In this document: positions 25,500 to 36,830 of the stretch, in pieces
How positions within the stretch are numbered: position 1 is the stretch's first letter
How the letters are laid out: every line of letters starts with the position of its first letter
Origin: Epiperipatus broadwayi
Lineage: Eukaryota > Onychophora > Udeonychophora > Euonychophora > Peripatidae
Assembly (NCBI GenBank): GCA_028023455.1
Contig: JAQFVV010012435.1
Location: 2,606,001 to 2,670,000, forward strand
Reading direction: 5' to 3'
Length of the DNA stretch: 64,000 nucleotides
Program-made: the position numbers and the translations under genes
The notes under the pieces: generated by a model
Database searches by the model: none
Told to the model about the DNA's origin: nothing
What the model saw: the letters and a program-made list of their open reading frames with translations, nothing else

Positions 25500-25612
25500 T
25501 TTTTTTTTTTCATATGTCAAAGCATCGGCCAGGAAGCGAACCCGCGACAACCGTCTGCAAGCAACTGCTTACTTGCAAGGTGACTACACTGACCTTTCGG
25601 CTACCGCTTGAT
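25500..25612 (-). mobile_element. tRNA-derived SINE nested in the RTE element
   Basis: Minus-strand order: GCGGTAGCCGAAAGGTCAGT (A box), a CCTTGCAAG anticodon-like loop, a long variable part, GGGTTCGCTTCCTGG (B box), then GACATATG and a run of A. Flanked by a 12-bp direct repeat GACTTTTATTCT at 25488-25499 and 25613-25624, a target duplication. It is younger than the RTE copy it interrupts. Confidence 0.85.
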
Positions 25613-26120
25613 GACTTTTATTCTCTTTTATAGCCTTTTTTGCTAGTTTGCAATTATATTTTTTTATATCATTATCAACTATTTTTATACACCATTTTAC
25701 AAAATTTGAGATATTCAATCCTTCTTAATCCATAATTTTTATATTTTTCATATTCCTTCTTTTCGTCATAAATTTTCTAGTCTCAGTAGAAATTTTATTG
25801 GCCAATTACTGCTTTTTTCTACAACTATCTCTATTGCAGTTTTTAAAAGTGTATCAGTTATTTTCCTATTAATTTCATTCAAATGTGAATTATGTTCAAA
25901 ATCTGCTTATATTTGAAAAAGCTTTGCAAATTCTATTTTAAATTCATTAAAATGTTTCTAAAAATTAGGAATATCAACTATAAGTATAGTTTTTTTTAAA
26001 TTAATTTTTGTTTCTCTAGTTTTGCATTAACATGAATCTTACATCTTACTAATTGATGATCACTTCCTGTGTTAAATTTATTAAGAACATTACAATTTCG
26101 AAAGATGTATTTTCTGTTAG

Positions 26121-26456
26121 TCAAAATATAATCCAATTCTGCTGTACCTTCATTTGGGTGCTTCCATGTCCATTTCCTTTTAATATTTTTCTCAAAAAAA
26201 ATTCATAATATAAAGTTTTTGTTTTTTTTGCAAACTCCACAAGTCTATGCCCTCTCTCATTTCTATTATTATAAACGAATTTACCTACTGCACTTTCATC
26301 TTTCAATTGTTTACCAATTCTATAATTAAAGTCTCCTATTGCAATTTTTAACTGTTGTTTGGTCTGATCAAAAACCTTTTGTACATCCATATAAAAATTC
26401 TCTACTGCTTCATCACTATGAGAACTTATTGGGACATAAACCTGAATTATCTGCAT
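26121..26456 (-). pseudogene. RTE apurinic-type endonuclease domain
   Basis: 111 codons open. Begins MQIIQVYVPISSHSDEAVE (the QVYAPT block), contains KIAIGDFNYRIG (the GDFNA-type block), NERGHRLVEFA (NE-G-LL-F block) and ends in the WTWxSP-type region, slightly altered (HGSTQMKVQQNWIIF). Upstream codons to about 26720 and downstream codons to about 26000 (GSDHQLVRC) belong to the same domain but are separated by stops. Confidence 0.85.
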
Positions 26457-26730
26457 TTGATATCTGCTATTGAGTTGAATAACTAATCTTTCTACTCTGT
26501 CTTATACACCATCAATTTTCACAATGTTGTTTTTCCATTTTTTATTTATAATGGATCCTATTCCATTATTACTTTCCAATATTTGTGCCTTTGTAGTAGA
26601 GGACATCCCCACTTTGTCTTTTTTTAATTTCTTCTAACTTCACAAAGTTCAATAATATCCCATTTACTACGAGACAGTTTTTCTTCAAATTATTGCAATC
26701 TTCATTCACTTGAAAATAATATGCAGTTGC

Positions 26731-27344
26731 AAATACTTAAATAAATGGTCATCATCAAATGGCAGTCTGGATTTGCAATCAGGGAATTCTTAGCACTCTC
26801 CACCTTTGGCCACCAACTGTTGCCTTGGCTGGTTACTTTACAGCCTCCTGGTAATAAGGCCCACAATTTAATAAAAAAAAACAGTGGTATTTTTTGATCT
26901 TAACACAGAACTACAAAGCCAATAAACTTACTACATTGGCTAATGCATGTTGGTGAGCAGCCTATCTATGTTCATATATTATATGAATAACCAACCACAG
27001 AATAATAATTTCTGCAATAACAAGAATGTATGAAATGGGCATTACAAATTTGCTCTGCTCAATTTCTTTAACATTTCCAAGAGAAATCAAAAGATCTTTT
27101 TTCAGTTAACAGTAAATTTTTTTCTGTAGTCAAATCTATTATAAGCCCAATATTTAACTTCTAAACTTGCATTATAATATGTGAAATGTGTCAGTTAATT
27201 TTTTTTCACTATTTCCTATTTCTAAGATGATCTCAATGTCATACCGTTATTATTCTACAAAAAAAAAAGATGATGGTACTGTAAAGAGTTTCTATAATTT
27301 ATCAACTGGTTTGAATGCAAGGATATTAATCATCATCATCATCA
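26731..27344. other. Stretch between two RTE fragments
   Basis: No ORF with motifs. A somewhat less AT-rich patch at 26755-26870 has no recognised identity. The right end carries a CAT/ATC run (27330-27348) that is the tail of the next RTE fragment. Confidence 0.4.
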
Positions 27345-27560
27345 TCAACCATTATCAATCCACTGCAGGATTAAGGTCTCTCCAAGTTCAATCCATCTTT
27401 TCTTATCTTTAGCTTCTCTTCTCCACATCACCCCTGCACACTTTTTTATTTCAGCCATCCATCTCACATGTGGTCTCTTTCTGGGTATTTTACAATCTAT
27501 TGGAATCGAGTTTAAAATTTCAATTGTCCATCTAAGGATATTAATATAACAACTTAAATA
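27345..27560 (-). pseudogene. RTE LINE 3' end fragment
   Basis: Minus strand reads WTIEILNSIPIDCKIPRKRP, then HVRWMAEIKKCAGVMWRREA and LGETLILQWIDNG, the C-terminal tail of RTE proteins also seen at 43.1-43.4 kb. It ends in an (ATG)n-type tail. Severely 5' truncated. The N-terminal residues of this frame beyond about 27545 are unrelated flank. Confidence 0.85.
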
Positions 27561-27759
27561 TATGATAAAAATTTTAATATCAAATAAATAGCAAAAAAAA
27601 AATGAGTCCAACAATTTTACACAAACTATTTTATATTAATAACTAACGGATGACTAATTTTTAATTTTTACATAAAATAGGCCATTAAAACTATATGAAT
27701 TAAAAAAAAAGATTACCTGTCTATAGATTGTGTTTAATAAATTGGAGGAAGGGTGTATT

Positions 27760-28170
27760 GAGTCATGGACTGAAGATTAATATTGAGATAACCAAGTATT
27801 TTTGGATAGGCAAAACAACAACAACAACAACAAAAAGCCTGCAAATTGAAATTCATCATAACATAATTTAACAGGTATCCATCATAACATAGTTTAACAG
27901 GTAAGGATATTTAAATATTTGTGTGACTGGTGAGTGAGGTTTGGAGAAGTGAAGGTGAATTTGAAAGGAGAATAACATTAGCAAATGAGGTTTTATTAAA
28001 AAAAATATTTTGTGGATCATGAAAAGAAAATTAAGAAAAAGATTAATTAAATGCTATGGAGTGTACTATTGTATTGTTGTGAAACATGCACAATGAGTAA
28101 TAAAATTAGGAACAGATTAGACAGCCTTGAGATGTGCATATGTAAAAGAATTTAAAATTTGGAATCTTTC
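27760..28170 (+). pseudogene. Small LINE reverse transcriptase relic
   Basis: Plus strand gives GLKINIEITKYFWIGKT near 27766-27815 (GLKIN--KTK-M block) and, after frameshifts, YYCIVVKHAQ / LYCCETCTMSNKIRNRLDSL at about 28070-28130, matching the LLYGCETWTM-K--R-RL-A-EM-C-RR block of LINE RT C-termini. Heavily decayed; clade not assigned. Confidence 0.6.
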
Positions 28171-29362
28171 ATTTCAAAATTACAGGATAGAGCTTTCTTG
28201 AAAGGTGATGTCTGTCTGCTGACATGAAAAACTACACTTGTTATAGTTTGCTTAATTACTGTATTTACATTAAAAAAGTTGTTAATTACAACACTTTGGA
28301 TTTGTGTGTTATCATTTTAATAAATAAAACAAGAGTAAATATTGAATACAAAACTTAGAGTTAGCCATATTGTTTATAACATACATTGGAAGCTTCCGAA
28401 AGTGGATTATTTAAAATAAAACAACTGACAAGCTTCCATAAGGCATACTACATAAATACCAAATATGTTTTCACAAGGCTGACTGTAAATTTAAAATGGA
28501 AATGAATTTTAGTTGATACATTGTAAAAATTGAAAATATGTCTTGAAACTCAAAATTAAACTTCTTATTAAAACATTGCAAAAAAATTATTCATCACATT
28601 TATGAAAACAATTCTTGTTAGCTAGTAAAAACAGCTTTTGCTTTATTGTAGTTATATTTATATGATTTGTCTTTTTAAAAATATTTTCAAATAAAATTCA
28701 ATTGTATTCTTATTAGTTTTTTTGGTTCAAAATAAATATTTTACAAATATGTTTCACAAATAAGTTTAAATATGTAAATAAATTTCTGAAAATTATAATT
28801 TTTTTTGGGAAATAGTAAAGAATAAAATACTGCCGAAATGTTTGGAGCCAAATAATCAAGCACATGACTCACTTTAAGATTCAAATTTATGGTGAGATAT
28901 GAATGAGGTCTCTGTGATATCAATATCTTAAGATTTGTTATTAAACTAATAATTCCAGAAGCTAATTCTATAGATAAGAAAACTGTGTATGGTAATGTTA
29001 TAGTGACCACAAAATAATGAAGAAAAATAGGAAGGAATAGCAGAGCTGTTGTAGGGTGCCAAATGTCTCAAAATTTAAGAGAAAGTGACTTTTCTCAAAC
29101 ATTTTAATAATTGTTTGAAATTTCAAATACTATATATATATATATTAGTTGAATTTTAATAAAATGTTGTTTATCATCATACTATTTATATGTGTTTACA
29201 ATCTCTTCATTTTTATGAATCTTGTGGTAAATTTTAAATATTTAAAAATTTCAAATCATTTGTCAGGTCTTTCATTAAATCAATTTTCATTATAAAAAAT
29301 TGACATCTTTCAAGATTTTGCTTTTAAGAGGCAAATTTTATCATTTATTTATTATAATATTT
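28171..29362. other. AT-rich stretch, nothing recognised
   Basis: The 89-codon minus-strand frame at 28741-29010 has no motif and is likely chance. No repeats matched. Confidence 0.45.
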
Positions 29363-29474
29363 GAATACATGCAATTATAGGGGATTTGAACACATACCTT
29401 CAAGTTCCCTTCAGCTATCCATTCTAACTCATACAATGGATGCATATGACCCCACGCATGTGAAAAAATAAAAT

Positions 29475-29527
29475 ATCTCCAATATACATATTTCATACTG
29501 AGTCAGCACTCATCAGTTGGTCCAGAT
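29475..29527 (-). ncRNA. Hammerhead ribozyme HHR-2, family A, intact core
   Basis: Minus strand: stem I 5' side ATCT + GGA + CCAA, CTGATGA (29516-29510), stem II GTGC/GTAT with loop TGACTCA (two wobble pairs), GAAA (29494-29491), short palindrome-like stem III TATGTA, triplet ATA (cut expected after 29483), then TTGG + AGAT closing stem I (CCAA/TTGG and ATCT/AGAT). Every invariant nucleotide is present. The three-base bulge in stem I could be the tertiary-contact loop. Confidence 0.75.
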
Positions 29528-29765
29528 CATTATGTCTCCCACACATAATGCTCAGTTTAAATTAATATAGCAAATCTTCAAACTTTAATGAACAGGCTTC
29601 AATCTACTCCACCCTCCAACTTTTCAGCCATCTACATCATCAGATTTTCAATGGTATGAATGGCAGAAAAGTTGGAAGATGGACTAGATTGAAACCTGTC
29701 CATTAAAGTTTAATGATTTTCTATCTTACTACAAAGTGAGCACTGATTATAAATGATGATCTGGA

Positions 29766-29811
29766 GCAGCTGATGAGTGCGGGTTTAGCACAAAATATGT
29801 ATATTGGAGAT
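29766..29811 (+). ncRNA. Hammerhead relic HHR-3, other arm of family A
   Basis: CTGATGA 29770-29776, perfect stem II GTGC/GCAC around GGGTTTA, then AAAA (29792-29795) where GAAA is required, then TATGTATATTGG. The G12-to-A change follows a C, as CpG decay would produce. Stem I 5' side is GCAG rather than CCAA. Predicted inactive. Confidence 0.65.
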
Positions 29812-29921
29812 TATTTATCTTTTTCACATGTGGGTCATCATGTTTATTAGTTGTATGAGATAAAGTGAATAGTTAAAGGCTTGAAAGTCGGTGTTCAAAT
29901 CCTCTTTAATTACATTTATTT

Positions 29922-30899
29922 ATTGAAAAACACAAAATTTATAAGCCATAACTCAATAGTGTTGCTTCATATTTAATATTCAAAGTTTGGATTTTTCTCT
30001 TTGTATCGTTTTTTAAATCACAAATTAAATTCTGTAATATATATATAAAAGTTTGCATAGTTTTTAAAATGAAATTGAAAATAGAAAATGGTAACCATCT
30101 TAAAATATTGCATAATTTTTTTAACTAGCATTGTAGTATAGATATGCCACATTAACCATAACTACTTTTCCAGATTTCAAACCAACTTAGAATTTTTGTT
30201 TCAGTTAGCTGTCTCAAATTACCTTAATTAGCCATTCAAAATTGGTTGGTAAATGGGTATCTAGCCATTTTTAGGTATAGAGTAAATGAGATGGAACATT
30301 ATTGGAGGAACTGTGTTAGTAATGTTTTCTTCTTTACTATTTTCTTTTGGAGAGTTGTGGCGGTCTTGATTCTGAATTGGTCTATTTAAAGTCGTTTTTA
30401 TGTTTTTAATCTAACTTTGTATTGTGTTATATAATTCAGACTAATTTATTATTTATATTCTACTTTTTTTAGTATGTGCAGATGGCTATCTATTCATTAA
30501 CATTTTATTAAAAACTAATAATATATTTTAAATACGACTAATTAATTATTAATAGGCATAAAAGCATAGAGCTCATTATTAATAACAAAATTGGTTTTCT
30601 TACTTAAAACTAAATAATATAATTAAAACTTATAAATTTATTAAGAAAAATGTTCATATCAACATAACGATTTTAAGATATGAAATTAAGTTAGTTAATT
30701 ATATACTTGAAAAAAATATAGTCAAACTCTTATGTAAAGTAAGCAAACAATGAATAAATAAAATTTTCAAGTCTAGAAAATCTTATACCAATGCTGGAAA
30801 ACGTTCAAATAAGATGAATAAAAAAATACCACAAATTTAAAACGATACGCCTCCTGTCTCTTGATGTTAATATAAATAATAATGTTTGAATTAAAAATT
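29922..30899. other. AT-rich stretch, nothing recognised
   Basis: No motif-bearing frame or matched repeat. Confidence 0.45.
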
Positions 30900-30997
30900 G
30901 AAATGAAATAATAGATGGTGCTAAAATAGTCCTGCAGCAGAGATGGTAATGAATTTAGGGCATAGAGCAATTAAAACTATTATCATATTTTAATAAG

Positions 30998-31525
30998 ATG
31001 GCACAGAAGAGGGATTTTCCAGGTAGTTGGAGTAATGCAAGAGTAAGGTTACTATTTAAAGGAAAGGGTAAGGATCGTAGAAAGTTAAATAATTATAAAC
31101 CAACAATGGTAATGTCAGTGCTATTTGAAGTTTTCTTATATATGGTGGCTGGAAGGATTCCTAAATGGATAGAAGAAAATAATATAGTGAGAGAAATGCA
31201 AGGAGATTTTCGATCAGATAGACATATAGGAGACAGTTTATTTGTAGCTATACAACTTATAGATATGAGTACAAATACAGGTAGACAGTTATATATGATT
31301 TTTATAGATATAGAGAAAGCATGTGATAGAGTAGATAGAAATAGATTATGGGTAAGTTTAGTAAATTTGGGAATGGATGGAGCTTTAGTGAATATTATTA
31401 AGAAATTATATGGAAATAATTATTATACGTATCAATTAGAGAATATAGAATCAGTTAAAGTTAAAAATGGGGTGGGTCTAAGGCAAGCTTGCCCTATATC
31501 ATCTATTTTATTGTATTTGAGATAA
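30998..31525 (+). pseudogene. I-like LINE reverse transcriptase, blocks 1-4
   Basis: Holds RDFPGSWSNARVRLLFKGKG (the W--A-V-LI-KGKGD block), NNYKPTMVMSVLFEVFLYMV (the YRPI block), EMQGDFRSDRHIGDSLF (the QFGFR block), MIFIDIEKACDRVDR (catalytic-Asp block; expected AYDRVDR), and VGLRQACPISSIL (the GLRQGCPISPIL block, with Gly changed to Ala). It ends in TAA at 31523 where the LF-LYIDD continuation is expected. Reading upstream of the first Met continues open to about 30905, so the true frame is longer and 5' truncated. Confidence 0.85.
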
Positions 31526-31885
31526 ATGGAGAGAACAATAGAAAGCTTAGAAAAAAGGCTAGAGATACCATTAATAGGTATCAAGAAAGTATATACATTG
31601 TCAGGTATTTTATTTGCGGATGATGTTTTTTTTGTGTGTGCAGAAAGAAGGGAAGATATGGAATTCATACTGAGGACATCTGTAAAGATGGGTAAAGGGA
31701 TGGGGGTTAAATTTAGTGAAGAAAAATCAAAAGTAATTATGATTAATACTGGGGAGAGAGAAGACAAAAAAATTTTATTGGGGAATATAAAGTTAAGTAT
31801 GGTGAATAGATATAACTATTTGGGAATTGTCTTAAGTAATCAGAAAAATTGCTTAGATGAATGGGAGAAAAAATTTGATAAATGA
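31526..31885 (+). pseudogene. I-like LINE reverse transcriptase, FADD catalytic block
   Basis: Carries GILFADDVFFVCAERREDME, with the FADD motif at about 31613-31624 intact, then GVKFSEEKSKVIMIN and VNRYNYLGIVLSNQ (YLG block). Collinear with 60055-60411. The frame is lost near 31870 in an A-rich run. Confidence 0.85.
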
Positions 31886-32120
31886 AGCAAAGAAACAAAG
31901 GGATAAAGAAATTACAGTGTTTTCATGGAATAAATATGATGTAGCTAGAATTGTATGGAAAAGGGTGGTGGTAACAGGGTTAAGCTATGGTAATGATATG
32001 TTATGTATTAGTAAAGGAGTATTAGATTACTTAGAAAAAAATAAAAGAGAAGTAGGAAGATATGCATTAGATGCAGAAGTGTGTATGGCAAAGGAGGCAA
32101 TTCAAAGAGAAATGGGATAG
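31857..32120 (+). pseudogene. I-like LINE, thumb region
   Basis: Reads NKYDVARIVWKRVVVTGLSY and VLDYLEKNKREVGRYALDAE, matching the copy at 60396-60590. It ends at TAG 32118 in a codon that is TGG in the other copy, a nonsense change. Confidence 0.75.
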
Positions 32121-32266
32121 TCAAATTTTTATAAGAGAGATGCAAAAAGCAAAATGAAAATGCTCAATAGATTGCAGTTTATGAATAATAAAAAATAACC
32201 AAAATAGTATTTAATTGGGTTATGAATAAAGGCAGGCAACAAAATGGGTAAGAAAGATAATGTAAT

Positions 32267-32530
32267 ATGCAGAAGATTTGGATAAAGACTTTATGTCAGT
32301 ATACTTATACAAAAGGTGGGATGATTATGTTAGGAGAGTTGTTGAGTGTTATAATGTTAAAAAAAAGGGATAGAAGAATAGAAGCATTAATAAAGAAAAG
32401 GGAGTTGGAGAGATGGAGAACTAGTATGGAGAATAAAAAGGGTTTAAATATTTATAGAAGTAAACAGAATATTGGGTGTGAGTTAATTTATGATAATATC
32501 AAGGAAAGTAGTTTACTATTTAAGGCTTGA
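32267..32530 (+). pseudogene. I-like LINE, region before the zinc knuckle
   Basis: Shares IEALIKKRELERWRTSMENK and KESSLLFKA with the second copy (60591-60968). Its first 30 codons are out of frame relative to that copy. The TGA at 32528 is also found in the second copy, where related proteins read KARMGSL, so an Arg codon CGA has become TGA in both. Confidence 0.75.
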
Positions 32531-32566
32531 ATGGGATCTTTGACAACAAGGGAATATAACACATAA

Positions 32567-32773
32567 ATGAAAAAAATTATGGGTGATTTAGTCTGCAAGT
32601 TGTGTAAGGAAGGCATAAAAAATATTAGGCATCTGTTAATTCAATGTAAATGCTTGAAAGCAGAAAGGGTACTAATAATGTTGTGGAAGAATAGATATAA
32701 ACAAAGTGATTATATAGAAAATGGCTTATTGGTTTTTATGCTGGGTTTGGTTAAAAAAACAAGGGGAATTTAG
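32567..32773 (+). pseudogene. I-like LINE C-terminal zinc knuckle
   Basis: DLVCKLCKEGIKNIRHLLIQC gives Cys-x2-Cys-x8-His-x4-Cys, a nucleic-acid-binding knuckle typical of LINE C-termini (quoted in two parts: DLVCKLCKEG and IKNIRHLLIQC). Then GLLVFMLGL, followed by a frameshift; the last codons (KAIELTNIMLLKWDRA) continue in another frame to about 32830. Confidence 0.8.
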
Positions 32774-32985
32774 ATATAAAGGCCATAGAGTTGACAAATA
32801 TTATGCTGTTGAAATGGGATAGAGCAGGGTAGAGAAGAATATGGGAAAACTTAGGGTTGGAAATGGAAAAGGAAGTCAAAGTGGCTAACAGGTTTTTCTG
32901 GGAATGGTTGTTGAGAGATCCTGACTCCATATAAGAAGAAGTCACAGTGCATCATACCAACATCACATTACATGCATGCTTTTGT

Positions 32986-35900
32986 TGGAATTTGTTAAAT
33001 ATGATTATGATTTAGATATAATTTATTTTGAAAGTAATAATACCATTTTTTGTATCCAACTATTTGTTTTGTATCTTCCATCTTATATTTGTTAGTCTAT
33101 GATAAATAGCTAATTCACTTTATTTGAAATGAAAAATTATATTAATCTGATTCCTTTTTGTAAATCTTGAAATTATAAAAAGTAAATTAATTATAGGTTA
33201 CTGTTATTTAAGAAAAGTTTATTTACAAATGTAAAAACAGTAGCCTTTGCATGCAAATTTATTTGATTCTAGAATACTTAAACAACTATGAAGTCAAAGA
33301 TGATACCATGCTTCCCTGAAAAGAAGAACAGATCATGTATTTACTTTTGCTCCAAAAGACATTGAAAAGCTTATTTTCATGGATGTCTATTTTTTCATGT
33401 ACAAAAATCTTCATTTATTCAACTACTTTTTTCTTTCCAAAAAGCTGTAAGATTATTACCCCAAGAGCCTCACATAATTCTTTTCTTATACTCATGGAAA
33501 TATATCTCTGTTTTTGCACTCATCTTATCTGGTGATTAGAATATTATTCCATTTAAATTTTCCATTAAATCAAGGAGTAATTGAAGACTTGCAAGACAGG
33601 AATACAAACAAAAATGATTACTGTTAAAAATGGTTTGTCCACTCAAAAGCAAAAAAAAAAAAAATGCAAGCACAAAAATGCATAAAATGTTTCTGTATTT
33701 CACATATGCACATTAAGTACATCCATTATAATTTAAGGCATATTGAATTATGATGATTCATATATGACATAACTGCATCCATCTTTATTGAGTGTGCACA
33801 TTGTAAATATTTTCCAAATTACATATGATAGCCTGCTTGGGTATTCTTTTTAGAAACATTTCATTAGGAGAAAGACTGATGATTTAACTTAAGCTAAACT
33901 TTGATTATTAAAATTATTTCTGTTTTACTAATAAAATCTTTTAGAAGAAAAAAAAATGTTCAAAAAAATCAAACTAATTCTGCTTTTATCTTGAATATTT
34001 AAAAGCTGCCACAATGAAACTCTAAATCGAAATCAAGCATTCTAAATCTAAGTATTAAATACAAATAAAATAAATACCTAAAAATATATAAGTGAAATTA
34101 TAAATTGTTCAATATACTCACTTGTGGTAAATAAATTGTTTCTCTATGCAGGTACAATTGCGTTTGTCAAAAATTATCAACGAGAAAATACAAAAGTACC
34201 ATATGATTTACATTACCACATATATAAAGCATGAATGTCGATAACATTGTTTATTTATGCATTTGTTACTTTATAATTCAATATGTTGTTAACTATATAT
34301 GTGGATGAACATCTTAACTAAGGCTTAAATTTGGGTAGGGTTTGGTTAGGTCTTGTTTTCAGGGAAATATGATAGTAGATGAACCAGTCTTTTAGGGTGT
34401 TCCTAGAAAAACTAAACTTGCAGACCTGTGTCAATTTACTAAACCCAGAGATGTAATCTGCTACGATTGCATTATTCTCCTTATTGCTCAACTGAAATAA
34501 TGTCATTACAATATTTGTAAGATTTATGGATAAGATTAAGTAACAAATATATTGTCTGTTCAAATGTTAGCTCAGATGGGCGTGTTAAAGTGGTCGGAAA
34601 TCACAAAAATATTTTAAAGTTATAGACATATATTTTTGTATGCTTCATTTTTCACATGAAGTCTTATTTTCTCTTAGAAAGAATTCTAATCTATACAAGT
34701 ATATAGCCAATTTTCCTGGCTCACATATTTAGATCAAATTCTTTCATAAACCCAATCTATCTAAATATACCAGAAAATAAAAAAAATCAGTAATCTTTAA
34801 AATTCTAATTAAAGCATTGGCTTAGCAAAACATTTTCTTCTTTTCTAATGACAGAACAGTCTTTGTTTTAATTTTCAATCATGGTTTTCAGTCTTATTAA
34901 CAAAGTGGTTTCTGTTGACTAAGCTAACTCTGTTGTACCTGGGTGTCAGATACAAGGTCTATAAGTAAGTTTAATTATATACTATTAAATATCACTAACA
35001 ATAAACACATAATAACAGATTAGGTTTATTAATTTGCTGTGACGTAAAAAGTTAAATGTTTCAAGATTGTTCAGCTTTATTGCAATTAAATATGGTTAGG
35101 GGTGAAAATAATAGAAGATTTAGCTGAGTATTTTAGTAGGTACTTGGTCTAAGAATGAAAAATTAAAATACAATAACATCTGGTAATCACTGATTATTCA
35201 AACACTATACACTGGGATAAAGAGCAGCTTTTCTCTTATCACATATCATGTGAACTAAATAATTAGGTGATCTACTATTATTAACATTTCTAGATAAAAG
35301 AAAAAAGGAACCAGAAATAATAAAAATTGAAGATATTAAAATATATACTTAATGACTTAGAGTCAGATCTCTACAATTTTTAGAAAAATTGACTTGGGTT
35401 CAAAATCTTAGGTTGTTTTAAATTTCATGCTTTTAGTTTGAATAATAAAATGGAGTTAAAAGTATTTGATTGATCTATACTTCCAGCTGTAAATCCCAAT
35501 ATTTATTGATAAGAGTGGGAGTGTAAATCCTTTATCATAATAATCACTGATTGCTTAAGATTATTACAGATATCAGTGGAATAGAACAGTTTTTGTTTTC
35601 TGATATTAATTATTAAATATTTAAGTGTAATTTATTTATATTTATTATACAAGTTTTGTTCAAAATCACAGTGATTCTGTGAAATAGAACAATCAATGCA
35701 AATCTATACATTTCATATCAGTATGCATAAAGTTGGGTAAATGTTTTAACTGTCATTATCTGTTATTTGCACAAGATTTAGATAAGATGGGGTATTTTAC
35801 ACAAGAAGATCAGACATACAGCCATATTCTGAAACATTAAACTTTATATGTTAATTAAAGAGTTAGCAAATCTAAAGCCAGAATTGTGTGTAGGAGTAAT

Positions 35901-36685
35901 CCAGAAGATTAAAGTAAAGTTGCTATCAAATCAATGTTGAACTTCGATAATTTGTAGATTGAGTTTTTTTTAGGCAATAATTTATTTGACTCAGTATTTT
36001 GCAATGACACATTATTGCTTTTTCATTTTAAATTGCATAAGAAATCTTAATAGAATAAATTTACTTGAAGAACAGAATTTTATATTTTAAATCAAACTAT
36101 GTTGAATTATATTTTTTTATGAATTTTTAATTTGATGAAAAATGAAAATTAAGAGATTATACGTATGTAAACAGAGATAACTATACCTTTTGATGTTGCC
36201 AAAAAAACTATCAATTATTATTAATTGACAATCCTTAGACTAAACAAGTTTTCTCTATTAACCTATAGTAGCTCTTTCATTGGACTTATGTGATATTATT
36301 GATTTTATCTGTTAATAATGATATTGTACTAATGCTTCATCTGGATGACACAAAATATTGTATATTAGTAAAAATATTGTGGTGGTGATGTGAACAAGAT
36401 TAAACGTTAATACTAATATAATTAAAAATATATTGTTTGTCTGTAAATTTGCGATGATGATATTTATTTGTAATTATAAATTGGGTTATCTTTATTATCA
36501 AATAAAAATTTAAAATTTATTTAAAGTTTTCACTTATATTTAACTATTAATAATAACATATAGGTAATATATAACCCAAGGTTTCAAGAGTAATTGTTCT
36601 CTTTTTTTTTCATATGCTACTGGTCTAACCAAAGATGGTACTAGCATGAGAATCAGACTAGGAACCTTTAAATCCTTGAATATTA
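32986..36685. other. Long AT-rich stretch, nothing recognised
   Basis: No frame with a motif and no repeat matched to other parts of the window. Open frames at 33335-33535 and 34318-34563 look like chance. If host regulatory DNA or introns exist in this window, this is one of the few places without mobile-element marks. Confidence 0.45.
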
Positions 36686-36830
36686 AATATAAGATGAGAG
36701 AATAGTGTAATTGTCAGAGTATCACTTTAAATTAAATATGTATGAATCTGAAGGTCCCTGATTCAATTATGCTCATACCATCATATATCATTTCAGTACC
36801 ATCAGAAAAAAAAGAAGAAAAATACCACTA
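36686..36830 (+). mobile_element. Possible tRNA-derived SINE relic
   Basis: GAATAGTGTAATTGTCAGAG resembles an A box, and AAGGTCCCTGATTCAATT about 50 bp later resembles a B box. It ends in an A-rich tail (about 36806-36822). A poly-T beginning CATATGC at about 36602 may belong to another SINE in reverse. Decayed; no target duplication found. Confidence 0.35.

Larger units (their letters stand above)
23878..26730 (-). mobile_element. RTE-like LINE, decayed
   Basis: On the minus strand the order is: endonuclease start near 26700 (SKWDIIELCEVRRN), endonuclease core to about 26000 with GSDHQLVRC, RT blocks from about 25350 (GKAPDNDGI near 25270; YFGFVGFEKHLI near 24870; FRFLDDVVVFANNASE near 24590), then the YLG block and the RTE C-terminus, ending in a TGAT-type repeat at 23880. 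Many stops and frameshifts. A tRNA-derived SINE has jumped into it at 25500-25612. Confidence 0.85.
29363..29921. mobile_element. Fold-back element with hammerheads, family A
   Basis: Two inverted arms of about 260 bp (29363-29635 and 29655-29921) run from AATTATAGGGGATTTGAACA to its complement. Each arm carries one hammerhead (minus at 29475-29527, plus at 29766-29811). The outer ends contain a Pol III B-box-like GTGTTCAAATCC reading outward. Single-arm relatives occur at 48.15-48.45 (-), 51.17-51.43 (+) and 55.33-55.45 kb (+). No ORF, so it is non-autonomous. The HHR plus B-box makeup recalls the hammerhead SINE-like repeats of schistosomes and the terminal repeats of PLEs. Confidence 0.75.
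30900..32985 (+). mobile_element. I-like LINE, copy 1
   Basis: Plus-strand chain of frames from the start of RT through a C-terminal zinc knuckle to a 3' UTR ending in CATCACATTACATGC. A second copy, truncated at the FADD motif, lies at 60.05-61.39 kb; the two are clearly alike at DNA level along their shared length. 5' truncated before RT block 1 (endonuclease absent). RT style and the C-terminal ERWRTSMENKK / LLFKA / CKLCKEG sequence resemble I-like LINEs; chelicerate families come to mind but this is not tested. Confidence 0.8.

Noticed and set aside
29640-29700. Minus-strand CTGATGATG near the centre of the family A fold-back
   Set aside because: A GAAA follows but the bases between do not pair as stem II.
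31432-31767. Minus-strand 111-codon frame
   Set aside because: Antisense of the I-like LINE RT.
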